Source of the DNA: DASYPQ01 sp041488095
Lineage (GTDB): Bacteria; Planctomycetota; UBA1135; GCA-002686595
Direction of reading: 5' to 3'
Assembly: GCA_041488095.1 (NCBI GenBank)
Contig: JBGPOP010000024.1
Coordinates: 1 to 64,000, forward strand
Length of the DNA stretch: 64,000 bases
Shown here: positions 44,086-52,204 of the stretch, in pieces
How the letters are laid out: each line of letters starts with the position of its first letter
Numbering within the stretch: the stretch's first letter is position 1
Position numbers and translations under genes: made by a program
The notes under the pieces: model-generated
The model's database searches: none
Seen by the model: only the letters and a program-made list of their open reading frames with translations
What the model was told of the DNA's origin: nothing

Positions 44086-45875
44086 GCCGCACCACCCTGC
44101 TGGTCCTGGCCGCGCTGGTCGTTCTGCTGGGTCTCGCCGCGTGGAGGCAGCTGCGGCTGGAAGAGCGCGAGAAGAAGGCGGCCGATGTCCCGCTCTTCGA
44201 GGGCGTCGACCCCGCGCGCGTGACACGGATCCTGGTCGAGAACCTCGTGCGCGACCAGCACATGGTCTTCGAGCGCGACGGGCGCGGCCGCTGGCGGATG
44301 AGCGAACCGACCTCCGTGCCTGCCGACCAGGGGATGGTCCAGCACCTGTTCGAGAGCGCGCTCGATCGCCACGGAACCCCGGTGCCGGAGGCGGAGGCGC
44401 GGCCGCGGGACCTGGGGCTCGACCCGCCGCGCGCGATCGTCGAGATCGAGGAGGATCTGGGCGGCTCCGTGCGCCGCTCGCGGGTCGATCTCGGAGCGGT
44501 CGACCTGGACGGGGCGCACCTCAACGTGCGCGCGCATGGGCTGCTCCTGCGCACCTGGCGCGATCTCGACACGACGCTCGACCGCGTGGTCGAGGACTTC
44601 ATGAGCCACGACGCCGTGGACATCGCTCCTCACGAGGTGGTCGAGGTGCACCGGCGCGGCAGCCTCGCGCGAGAGCGGGACGCGCCTCCGGCCGACCTCA
44701 CCCTCGACGCGCTGCTCGAGGACGGGATCTGGCGCGCGACCGCTCCCGTATCGGCTCCGCTGGATCCCCAGGCGGCGAGCCTCTACGTCCAGGGCGTGGC
44801 CGCGCTGCGGGTCAAGAGCTACGCGGATTTCGGGCGCCGGCTGCTGGCCGACTACGGTCTGGATCCGGCCGAGATGACCCTCAGCCTGTCCACCCTGTCG
44901 AACGAGGTCCGCACGCTGCGCTTCGGGCGACCCGGCCACGCCGTGGGAAGAGCGTGGCACTGTACGCTCGAGGGCCAACCGTTCGTGTGGATCGTCGAGG
45001 ACCACGCCGCAGAGCTCTTCGCCGCGCCGATCGAGGAGTTCCTGGATCAAAGCCTCACGCGACTTCCCATGCAGGCGATCGACGGAGTGTCGCTCGTGCT
45101 GGAGGGACGGGAGCTGCGCCTATGGCGCGAGAAAGACGCGGGGCGCGCAGGCTCGGCCTGGAAGGTCGCCGAGCGGTCGACGCCGGAGGCCGCCTTCACA
45201 CCCGGTGTGCCGGCGGACCGGGGCAAGGTCGAAGACCTGCTCGGGAAGATCGCGCGAGCGGAGATCGCGAAGTTCCTCGCCGGGGAAGCGCTGTCCCCCG
45301 GAGAGGTGCGCGGGTCGCTCGCCGTGCAGGCGGGCGAGGAGCGACAGGGCGGCAGCTTGGGCGCGGAGGTCGGGAGCCCGAAGAGCGGGCGCGCGGTGCG
45401 CTACCAGCGGACCGGCGACTCGGTCGCGGGCCTCGTCGACCCGGCGCTGCTCGAGCTCTTCCGGACGCCGGTAGGGGAGCTTTCGAGCCTCTTGCTGCTC
45501 GATCTGCCCGAGCTCGAGCAGAGCGAGCTCACGCTCTCCAGGGGTGAAGTGCACAAACGCTACCTGCACGGATCGAAGGGGCTGTGGACGCCGCCGGGGG
45601 TCGAGATCGAGGCGCGCGAGCTGCGCGACGTGCTCGACGCGCTGACCATCGTGCGGGTGGCGCGGCACTTGGGCGCCGGGGAGCACGCGGCGCTGTCGGA
45701 TCCGGTGGCGGTCGAGTTCAAGAGCCTGGTTGGAGTGAAGGTGAGCTACACGGTCGGCGTTGCGGCCGAAGCTGCGGAGGGAGAGCGTGTGCAGATCGAT
45801 ACCGGCGGGCGGCGGGCAGTGCTGAAGGATCAGGGCCTCCACAAGAGGCTGCTTCTGGTCCTCGAGAAGCGCTGA
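44082..45875 (+). CDS. DUF4340-domain membrane-anchored protein
   Basis: 597 residues from the ATG at 44082. One N-terminal anchor (residues 5-20) and a long outside part made of repeating DUF4340-like units such as ARVTRILVENLVRDQHMVFERDGRGRWRM-type segments near residues 45-80 and again later. DUF4340 proteins regularly follow GldG-like genes; the role is unknown. It is the last gene of the operon and runs into the palindromic element that begins ten bases downstream. Confidence 0.85.
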   Translation: MSRTTLLVLAALVVLLGLAAWRQLRLEEREKKAADVPLFEGVDPARVTRILVENLVRDQHMVFERDGRGRWRMSEPTSVPADQGMVQHLFESALDRHGTPVPEAEARPRDLGLDPPRAIVEIEEDLGGSVRRSRVDLGAVDLDGAHLNVRAHGLLLRTWRDLDTTLDRVVEDFMSHDAVDIAPHEVVEVHRRGSLARERDAPPADLTLDALLEDGIWRATAPVSAPLDPQAASLYVQGVAALRVKSYADFGRRLLADYGLDPAEMTLSLSTLSNEVRTLRFGRPGHAVGRAWHCTLEGQPFVWIVEDHAAELFAAPIEEFLDQSLTRLPMQAIDGVSLVLEGRELRLWREKDAGRAGSAWKVAERSTPEAAFTPGVPADRGKVEDLLGKIARAEIAKFLAGEALSPGEVRGSLAVQAGEERQGGSLGAEVGSPKSGRAVRYQRTGDSVAGLVDPALLELFRTPVGELSSLLLLDLPELEQSELTLSRGEVHKRYLHGSKGLWTPPGVEIEARELRDVLDALTIVRVARHLGAGEHAALSDPVAVEFKSLVGVKVSYTVGVAAEAAEGERVQIDTGGRRAVLKDQGLHKRLLLVLEKR

Positions 45876-45884
45876 GGCAACGAG

Positions 45885-46166
45885 CCTCCAAGTTGGCCTC
45901 GGGCTTCGGCTTTTCGCGTCCGCGCGAAAAGGCGAAGCCCGAGGAGCCGCCGGCGGGTACTCGCCGGCGGTGCGATGGCGAGTTGCGTCTCGTCTGCCTT
46001 TGCGTCCGCGAGGGTGGCTCGGAGGCACGTGCGCAGACGCAGAGGCAGACGACACGCAACTCGCCACCGCACCGCCGGCGAGTACCCGCCGGCGGTTCCG
46101 CTGCTCTCGAGGCCCGCCGCAGACGGCGGGCCTCGAGAGCAGCGGCCAAGGGAGGACTCAGCCCTG
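45885..46166. repeat. Palindrome-built intergenic element, copy 1
   Basis: In order: hairpin A (45897-45944, about 22-base arms with one mismatch), hairpin b (45947-45970, 9-base arms, loop GGTACT), a central region, the inverted copy b' (46072-46095, loop AGTACC) and hairpin C (46098-46145, perfect 22-base arms, loop CAGA). Hairpins b and b' with their flanks also pair as one 60-base stem with three mismatches. The ends are CCTCC...TTGGCC and GGCCAAGGGAGG, and the tail is GGACTCAGCCCTG. No protein gene was found in it; short frames there are shadows of the palindromes. Confidence 0.85.
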
Positions 46167-46173
46167 AACGGCC

Positions 46174-46202
46174 TTGCATCGGCCCGTGAGCTTCCCTAAC
46201 GT
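46174..46202 (+). promoter_or_regulatory. Promoter of mrfAB
   Basis: TTGCAT (46174-46179), 17 bases, TAACGT (46197-46202). Expected transcription start about 46209; the Shine-Dalgarno AAAGGAGGG (46218-46226) and GTG start (46234) follow. It begins eight bases after the palindromic element. Confidence 0.6.
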
Positions 46203-46233
46203 CACCCTAACCGATCGAAAGGAGGGCTCCGGA

Positions 46234-48648
46234 GTGGGTGAAAGCATCCGTCAGAGGAATCGAACCGGCTCCAGCGGCGTCGCGGCGATCGCGCGGGCCT
46301 TGCGCGAGGACCCGCGCTTCGGACCGCGCTTCGAGCGTTGGCACTCGATCCCGGCGCGAGCGGCGCGCACCCAGGACTTTCCCGCCCGCGTCAACCCTCG
46401 CCTCGTCGATCTCCATCGCTCGCGCGGCATCGCGGAGGTCTACGAGCACCAGGCGCGCGCGATCGCAGCGGCGCTCGAGGGCCAGGACGTCCTCGTCGCG
46501 ACGCCGACCGCTTCGGGCAAGACGCTGTGCTACTCGATCCCCGTGCTCCAGGCGCTGCTCGATTCGAAGGGCAGCGCACGCTCGCTGTTCCTGTTCCCGA
46601 CCAAAGCCCTTTCGCAGGACCAGTCCGCCGGCCTGACCACCCTCGTCGAAGCCCTGGGCGAGCCCTGGCACGCGTTCACCTACGACGGCGACACGCCTCC
46701 GCCAGTGCGGCGGACGCTGCGCGATCGCGGACACCTCGTGCTGACCAACCCCTGGATGCTGCACGCCGGGATCCTGCCGAACCACGCCAAGTGGTCGGAG
46801 CTCTTCCGCGACCTCGCCTACGTCGTCGTCGACGAGGTGCACACCCTTGGGGGCGTGTTTGGCTCGAGCGTGGCCAACGTCCTCCGCCGCCTCGTGCGCA
46901 TCGCGCGGCACTACGGCAGCGACCCGCGCTTCCTGCTGTGCTCGGCGACGCTCGCCGAACCCGCGGCGCACGCTCGGCGGCTCCTCGGACGCGACGTCAC
47001 CGTGATCACCGAGGATGCCTCGCCCTGCGGCGAGCGCATCCTCGGGGTTTACAACCCGCCCATGCTGAACCCGGTCGCGGGTCTTCGCGCGAACGCGCTC
47101 GAGGAGGCGCGTGAGCTCGCCTCCGTCCTGTGCGGCAAGGACCACCAGACGATCTTCTTCTGTCGTCGGCGCACGGCGGTCGAGGTGCTGACGCGCTACC
47201 TCAAGGAGGGCGCCGACCGGATGGGGCTCTCGCCCGGCGAGATCCGCGGCTATCGCGGCGGCTATCTGCCGAACCTGCGGCGCGAGATCGAGGTCGGCCT
47301 GCGCTCGGGCGAGGTCAAGGTCGTCGTCTCCACGAACGCCTTGGAGCTCGGCATCGACATCGGCGCGCTCGACGTCGCCGTGCTCGTCGGCTACCCCGGC
47401 TCGCAGGCGTCGTTCTGGCAGCGCGCCGGTCGCGTCGGGCGCCGCGGCAAACCGAGCCTGGTCGTGCAGATCGCGCGCTCCGAGCCGGTCGACCAGTACC
47501 TGGCGCGGCACCCCGAGGTCCTGTTCGGCGCGCCCAAGGAACGGATCGGCCTCGACCCCGACAACCTCGTGATCCTCTCCGAGCAGGTGAAGTGCGCGGC
47601 CTTCGAGCTGCCCTTCCGTGCCCTGAACCGGAAACCGGGGCAGGTGGGCGCGGAGCTCGACGACCCGGCCTTCGGCGCGGTCCCCGAGGCCGCCGTGGTC
47701 CTCGACTACCTGGCCGAGGACGCGCACATGCTCCAGCGTCGCGGGGACACGTGGTACTGGATGGCCGATGCCTACCCGGCGCAGGACGTGTCGCTCGACG
47801 GAGAGGAACCCGACAACGTGCTGATCCTCGACGTCGACACGAAGAAGGCCATCGGGGAGATCGACCGTCCCGGCTCGCTGACGACCGTGCACGAGGGTGC
47901 GATCTACCAGGTCGAGGGTGAGACCTGGATCGTCGAGCGCTTCGACCACGCGAACCGCCGCGCCTACGTGAGAAGGGTCGAGACGGACTACTTCACGGAA
48001 GCCGAGGTCGATACGGAGGTGCGGGTGCTGCGCCTGGAGGAGCGGCGCACGCGCGCGAGACCCGACGGCGAGGAGGATTCTGCGGTCTGGCGCGGGGAGG
48101 TGCACGTGACCACGCTCGCGACCCAGTACAAGAAGATCCGCTATTACACGCGCGAAAACGTCGGCGCCGAGGCCATCCATCTGCCTCCGGAGGAGATCGA
48201 CACGGAGGCGTTCGTGCTCTCGATCTCCGACGCGACCGCGGCCGACCTCCTGCTCTCGGCGGGCGACCGCGGAGCCTCCTGGCACGGCCTGGGCCAGCTC
48301 TTGCGCCGCGTCGCTCCGCTTTTCCTGCGCTGCCAACCGCGTGACCTCGGCGTGTCGACGCAGGTGCGCTCTCCCCACTTCCGACGCCCGGCGATCTTCC
48401 TGTACGACTCCGTGCGGGGCGGGGTCGGGCTCTCCGAGCTGCTCTTCTCGGGTCACCGCGCGCTGCTCGCCGCGGCGCTCGACGTGGTCGCTCACTGCGC
48501 CTGCGAGCGGGGTTGTCCGGCCTGCGTGGGTCCGCCGGAGGCCGTCGGTGCGCTCGGGAAGGAGACGGCGCAAGCCGTGCTGGAGCACCTCGCCTCGGGC
48601 CCCGACCTCGCGCCTGCGCCCATCGAGGAGGAGGTCGCGACTCCTTGA
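46234..48648 (+). CDS. mrfA: MrfA-like DEAD-box helicase with DUF1998
   Basis: 804 residues from GTG, chosen for its Shine-Dalgarno (AAAGGAGGG, spacing 8). A longer frame begins in the -35 box of the promoter and is therefore unlikely. DEAD-type motifs are visible: Q-like HQARAI, ATPTASGKT (I), VVDEVHTLGG (DEVH, II), CSATLAEP (III), motif V around STNALELGIDIG and QRAGRVGRRGKP (VI). Then comes the C-terminal MZB/DUF1998 zinc-binding domain with the cysteines HCACERGCPACVG. In Bacillus, MrfA (YprA) acts with MrfB on mitomycin-damaged DNA. The next gene is the MrfB partner. Confidence 0.92.
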   Translation: MGESIRQRNRTGSSGVAAIARALREDPRFGPRFERWHSIPARAARTQDFPARVNPRLVDLHRSRGIAEVYEHQARAIAAALEGQDVLVATPTASGKTLCYSIPVLQALLDSKGSARSLFLFPTKALSQDQSAGLTTLVEALGEPWHAFTYDGDTPPPVRRTLRDRGHLVLTNPWMLHAGILPNHAKWSELFRDLAYVVVDEVHTLGGVFGSSVANVLRRLVRIARHYGSDPRFLLCSATLAEPAAHARRLLGRDVTVITEDASPCGERILGVYNPPMLNPVAGLRANALEEARELASVLCGKDHQTIFFCRRRTAVEVLTRYLKEGADRMGLSPGEIRGYRGGYLPNLRREIEVGLRSGEVKVVVSTNALELGIDIGALDVAVLVGYPGSQASFWQRAGRVGRRGKPSLVVQIARSEPVDQYLARHPEVLFGAPKERIGLDPDNLVILSEQVKCAAFELPFRALNRKPGQVGAELDDPAFGAVPEAAVVLDYLAEDAHMLQRRGDTWYWMADAYPAQDVSLDGEEPDNVLILDVDTKKAIGEIDRPGSLTTVHEGAIYQVEGETWIVERFDHANRRAYVRRVETDYFTEAEVDTEVRVLRLEERRTRARPDGEEDSAVWRGEVHVTTLATQYKKIRYYTRENVGAEAIHLPPEEIDTEAFVLSISDATAADLLLSAGDRGASWHGLGQLLRRVAPLFLRCQPRDLGVSTQVRSPHFRRPAIFLYDSVRGGVGLSELLFSGHRALLAAALDVVAHCACERGCPACVGPPEAVGALGKETAQAVLEHLASGPDLAPAPIEEEVATP

Positions 48649-49706
48649 GCGAGGACGAAGTCCGGATCCGGCTCGCGCGTCTCCTGCGGGTTCCGCGTGG
48701 CGCGCGGTCGCAGGCCGCCGATGTCCCGGAGGCGGTCGCCGTCGTGCGCGAGCGCCTGCGCGCGCGCGAGCGGCGTGCGGGACCGCCGGATACGCTGGCT
48801 CCGGTCGGCCTGGAACCCGAGTCGGGAGGAGCCGTCCTCGCCCGGCGCGTGGCTTTCGACGCGGACCACCGGCACGGGGAGTGGCGCCTGGGCGAAGGTG
48901 CGGGCGCCGATCCGCGCGTGTTCGCGCAGCTGTGCCGGGATCCCGCTCTTGCGTCGTTGGAGCTCTCGCGCGCTCTGTACCTCGACACCGAGACGAGCGG
49001 GCTCTCGGGGGGAGCCGGGACGTGGGTGTTCCTCGTGGGACTGGGTCGCTTCGACGCAGGGCGCTTCGAGATCTGGCAGGGTTTCCTCGCCGATCCCGGG
49101 GCCGAGCGCGCGCTGCTCCTCGAAGCCGCGGCGAGGATCCGCGCCGCGAGCGCGGTCGTTTCGTTCTTCGGCAAGTCGTTCGACCGCCACCGGCTCGAGG
49201 ACAAGATGCGCCTGCACGGGATCGAGCCGCCTTTCGCGGGGAAGGCTCATCTCGACCTGTATCACCCTCTCCGGCGGCTCTACCGGGCCGCGCTCGAGGA
49301 CGCGCGCCTGAAGACCCTCGAGCGCGAGCTCTGCGGCGTCGCGCGCCAGGACGACCTGCCCGGCTCGCGGGCTCCGGCGGCGTGGTTCGACTTCCTTCAC
49401 GGCCGGCCGCACGAATTGGAGGGGGTGTTCCGCCACAACCGCGACGACGTGCTCTCGCTCGTGACGCTCGCCGCGCACCTGTCGCGGACGCTCTTCGAGA
49501 CGCGCGCGGACGGCTCGCCCCTCTCCGGGCCGGCCGCGGCGCGCGCGCGGGCCGTGGCGAAGGTTCTCGTCGAGGCCCGCGAACACCGCCAGGCACTGGC
49601 CTGGTTCGACCGCGCGGTGGAGCGTGGAGGAGGATCGATCCCGGCCGATCACGCGCGGCTCTGGGAGCGGGCTCGGCGGCGCGCCGGGGCGGGAGCAGCT
49701 CCCTAG
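48645..49706 (+). CDS. mrfB: MrfB-like RNase H-fold exonuclease
   Basis: 353 residues from TTG, overlapping mrfA as TTGA. The RNase_H_2 fold is visible: LYLDTETSGLSGGAGTWVF (first catalytic Asp/Glu), SFFGKSFDRHRLEDK, HLDLYHPLRRL and the late HNRDDVLSLV with the last catalytic Asp. It is YprB/MrfB-like, and the genomic pairing with mrfA matches Bacillus. Probable job: cutting DNA at a helicase-exposed interstrand crosslink or bulky adduct. Its TAG stop shares the CTAG palindrome with the purN stop on the other strand. Confidence 0.9.
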   Translation: MSEDEVRIRLARLLRVPRGARSQAADVPEAVAVVRERLRARERRAGPPDTLAPVGLEPESGGAVLARRVAFDADHRHGEWRLGEGAGADPRVFAQLCRDPALASLELSRALYLDTETSGLSGGAGTWVFLVGLGRFDAGRFEIWQGFLADPGAERALLLEAAARIRAASAVVSFFGKSFDRHRLEDKMRLHGIEPPFAGKAHLDLYHPLRRLYRAALEDARLKTLERELCGVARQDDLPGSRAPAAWFDFLHGRPHELEGVFRHNRDDVLSLVTLAAHLSRTLFETRADGSPLSGPAAARARAVAKVLVEAREHRQALAWFDRAVERGGGSIPADHARLWERARRRAGAGAAP

Positions 49707-50326
49707 GTCGCGCTCGATCGCTTCGGGCGACTCGAGCTCTCGGCGCGCGAGAGGTGCAGCCTGAGCGCCTCCGGCAGCGCGATCCTCTCCTCCTCGAACA
49801 CCCGCGCCGCGAGCGTCTCGGCCGTATCGTCCTCGCGCACATCGACACGCCGCTGGAGCAGGATCGGCCCGTGGTCGTACTCGTTGTCGACGTAGTGCAC
49901 CGTGCAGCCGGTCTCCCTCGCGCCGCTCTCGATCACCGCCTTGTGGACCCTCTCCCCGAAGAAGCCCTTGCCGCCGAAGGCCGGCAGCAGCGCGGGATGG
50001 ATGTTGAGCACGCGCCCGAGCCACCGCTCGGGGATCGGCACGAGGCGCATGAATCCGGCCATCACCGCGACCTCGCAGCCGGAGCTCTCGATCGCGGCGA
50101 AGGCATCGCGCGAGAACTCCTCCGGCGAGAGCTTGCGCTCCGGGTCGATCACGACCGCCGGGATGGAGAGGCGCCGCGCCCGCTCGAGCGCGTGGGCCTT
50201 GGGCGTGCTCGAGAGCACGAGCGCGATCCTGCACGGGACCTCGCCGCGCTCGATCGCTCCGGCCAGGCTCTCGAGCGAGCGTCCACCGCCCGACACGAGC
50301 ACGGCGATCGGCGTCTTGCCGCTCAC
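49703..50326 (-). CDS. purN: Phosphoribosylglycinamide formyltransferase
   Basis: 207 residues from GTG. Uses 10-formyl-THF (made by FolD in this same window) to formylate GAR in purine synthesis. Visible: VLVSGGGRSLESL, the NIHPALLPAF catalytic segment and HYVDNEYDHGPIL with the catalytic Asp. It overlaps the purine nucleoside phosphorylase gene by GTGA. The length is normal. Confidence 0.95.
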   Translation of the reverse strand: MSGKTPIAVLVSGGGRSLESLAGAIERGEVPCRIALVLSSTPKAHALERARRLSIPAVVIDPERKLSPEEFSRDAFAAIESSGCEVAVMAGFMRLVPIPERWLGRVLNIHPALLPAFGGKGFFGERVHKAVIESGARETGCTVHYVDNEYDHGPILLQRRVDVREDDTAETLAARVFEEERIALPEALRLHLSRAESSSRPKRSSAT

Positions 50327-51225
50327 GCCTCGACCTCGAGGTCGTCCGCCGCGCGCGCGATCCCCGGGGCCAGGCGCGCGAGCAGATCCTCGAGCGCGGG
50401 TGCGAGGCGCTCCGCGGCCGCGAGGATCGTGGAGAGATCCGCCTGGCCGTCCCCCCGGTCGGTGACGCACACGATCGCCAGCGCCGCGAGCCCCGCGTGT
50501 GCGGCGGCGAGCAGGGGGCCCTCGAGGTTCTGCACGGCGACCTCGCCCCCCGCGAGCGCGAAGAAGCGCCGCTCGGCGGGCGTGTCCAGCGCCGGCCCGC
50601 TCGTGCAGGCCGCGACGGCCGCCCGGGCCGGCACACCGAGCTCCGCGCAGATCGCGAGCGCTCGCGCGCGGAGCTCGGCGTGGTGCAGGAGCGAGAGATC
50701 GGGAAAGAGCGGCCCGAGCTGCGACCCGGAGAGCCCGAGGAGAGGCGTGCGCCCGGAGAGGTTCAGGTGGTCGGAAAGGATCGCGAGCGACCCCGGCCCG
50801 ATCTCGTCGATGAGCGACGCCCCCGCGCTCGTGTGCACCAGCACGGCCGCGCCCGCCGCGGCGGCGAGCCAGCAGGGGAAGCTCCGGACCCAGGCTGGCT
50901 CGCCCGCAGCGGGGAGCGCCCCTCGCTCGGGGGGGCCCGGCGCGTCCTCGAGGATCCACACGGGCAGGCCGGAGAGCTCGCCCGCGTGGATCGGGGCTCC
51001 CTGCCACGCTTGCGGCAGGTCCGCGATGCGCGGCAGGTTCCCCCGCGCAGCGGGCTTCAGGCGCAGCGGCAAGAGTCCTCCGCCCGTGCCCATGAGGAAC
51101 AGCGCGCGCGGCGCGGCGAGGCCCTCGCGCTCGAGGCCCTCGAGCGCGGCGACGACCGCGACGTCGAGCGCGCACAGCGAACTCTCCCGAGTCCCAGCCC
51201 GCGTCTCGTCGGTGGCGTCGCTCAT
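50323..51225 (-). CDS. Purine nucleoside phosphorylase-like protein, divergent
   Basis: 300 residues from the ATG at 51225. The order of motifs is that of trimeric PNP/MTA phosphorylase: MGTGGGLLP (phosphate loop), HTSAGASLI, the highly recognisable SDHLNLSGRTPL and FPDLSLLHHAELR, and the GPALDTPAERRFF region. The GADAVGMST-type core is altered (GGEVAVQNLEGP), so substrate choice may be unusual. It is coupled to yggU-like and purN genes, giving a purine salvage/synthesis operon. Confidence 0.8.
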   Translation of the reverse strand: MSDATDETRAGTRESSLCALDVAVVAALEGLEREGLAAPRALFLMGTGGGLLPLRLKPAARGNLPRIADLPQAWQGAPIHAGELSGLPVWILEDAPGPPERGALPAAGEPAWVRSFPCWLAAAAGAAVLVHTSAGASLIDEIGPGSLAILSDHLNLSGRTPLLGLSGSQLGPLFPDLSLLHHAELRARALAICAELGVPARAAVAACTSGPALDTPAERRFFALAGGEVAVQNLEGPLLAAAHAGLAALAIVCVTDRGDGQADLSTILAAAERLAPALEDLLARLAPGIARAADDLEVEA

Positions 51226-51530
51226 CCCAGGATCTCCGCGAGCCGCGCGCTCACCGAGGAGAAGCTCGCCTCGATCCGGAAGCGCTTCTCGCGCGAGCGC
51301 GCACCCGACACGAGCCGCACCGCCGAAGCGCGCAGGCCGAAGATCTGGGCCAATGCGCGCGCGAGGTCCGCGTTGGCGCGCCCGTCCTCCGGCGGCGCCG
51401 TCACGGCGACCTTGAGCATGCCGTTCCACGCGCCGGACGCCCCGCTGCGGCGCGCACCCGGCTGAGCGCGGACGGGGACGATGCAGGCGCGGCCATCCGG
51501 GGTCGGCTCGAGTCGGACGCGTGTGGTCAT
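51222..51530 (-). CDS. YggU/DUF167 family protein
   Basis: 102 residues. The DUF167 pattern is visible: VPVRAQPGARRSG near the start, LKVAVTAPPEDGRAN and the VRLVSGARSREKRFRI segment. Function unknown in any organism with certainty; it is small, soluble and alpha/beta. It is the first gene of the minus operon and overlaps the phosphorylase gene by ATGA. Confidence 0.9.
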   Translation of the reverse strand: MTTRVRLEPTPDGRACIVPVRAQPGARRSGASGAWNGMLKVAVTAPPEDGRANADLARALAQIFGLRASAVRLVSGARSREKRFRIEASFSSVSARLAEILG

Positions 51531-51540
51531 GGCGCGGGTC

Positions 51541-51568
51541 TTCCTCTTCTACCGTGGGGCGCTAGGCT
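51541..51568 (+). promoter_or_regulatory. Promoter of tmk, near leaderless
   Basis: TTCCTC (51541-51546, weak -35), 16 bases, TAGGCT (51563-51568). The tmk ATG begins six bases after the -10, so the mRNA should start at or about at the start codon. Confidence 0.4.
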
Positions 51569-51574
51569 TGCGCC

Positions 51575-52204
51575 ATGCGCGAGGTCCAGGGAAACCGGCG
51601 CGGGCTGTTCGTGGTCCTCGACGGCATCGACGGCTGCGGGAAGACCACCCAGGCGGAGCGCCTGGCCCGCGCGCTGAAGAAGGAGACCGGCCGCGAGACC
51701 CTCCACCTGCGCGAGCCCGGCAGCACGCCGCTCGGCGAGGCGCTGCGGGGGATCCTGCTCGAGCGCGGGCGCGACCTCTCGGCCGCGGTCGAGGCATTGC
51801 TCTTCGCCGCCGCGCGCCGGCAGATGCTCGACGAGGTCGTCGGACCGGCGCTCGCGCGGGGCGCTCACGTCGTCGTCGAGCGCTTCCACCCCTCGACCTT
51901 CGCCTACCAGGGCTTCGCCGGTGGACTCGGCGAGGACGTCGTGCTCGACCTCGTCGAACGCTTCGCCGGCTCGCCACGGCCCGACCTCGTGATCCTGCTC
52001 GACCTGCCGGCGGAAGTGGCGGCCGCGCGCCGGGCCAAGGCCGGCGACCGGATCGAGGACAAGGGTCTCCCGTTCCAGCGCCGCGTCGCCGAGGGCTTCC
52101 GGCGCTACGCGCAGCGGGTGGAAGGCGTCGCCCTCCTCGACGGCGGTCGGTCGGCCGATTCGGTCGCAGAAGGCGTGCTCGCGGAGGTGCGGCGTGCGCT
52201 TTGA
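51575..52204 (+). CDS. tmk: Thymidylate kinase
   Basis: 209 residues. Phosphorylates dTMP to dTDP. Walker A DGIDGCGKTT, the nucleotide-binding VERFHPSTFAYQ (usual DR is ER here) and the lid region around RRAKAGDRIEDKG are visible. It overlaps holB by 11 bases, a common pairing in bacteria (tmk-holB). Confidence 0.95.
   Translation: MREVQGNRRGLFVVLDGIDGCGKTTQAERLARALKKETGRETLHLREPGSTPLGEALRGILLERGRDLSAAVEALLFAAARRQMLDEVVGPALARGAHVVVERFHPSTFAYQGFAGGLGEDVVLDLVERFAGSPRPDLVILLDLPAEVAAARRAKAGDRIEDKGLPFQRRVAEGFRRYAQRVEGVALLDGGRSADSVAEGVLAEVRRAL

Noticed and set aside
45897..46145. Several short frames in both strands inside palindromic element 1
   Set aside because: They mirror each other because the DNA is an inverted repeat; no start signals or family similarity.
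45885..46166. CRISPR array or integron attC reading of the palindromic elements
   Set aside because: There are no equal-length repeat-spacer units, and no cas or intI genes; the parts are unique hairpins in a fixed order.
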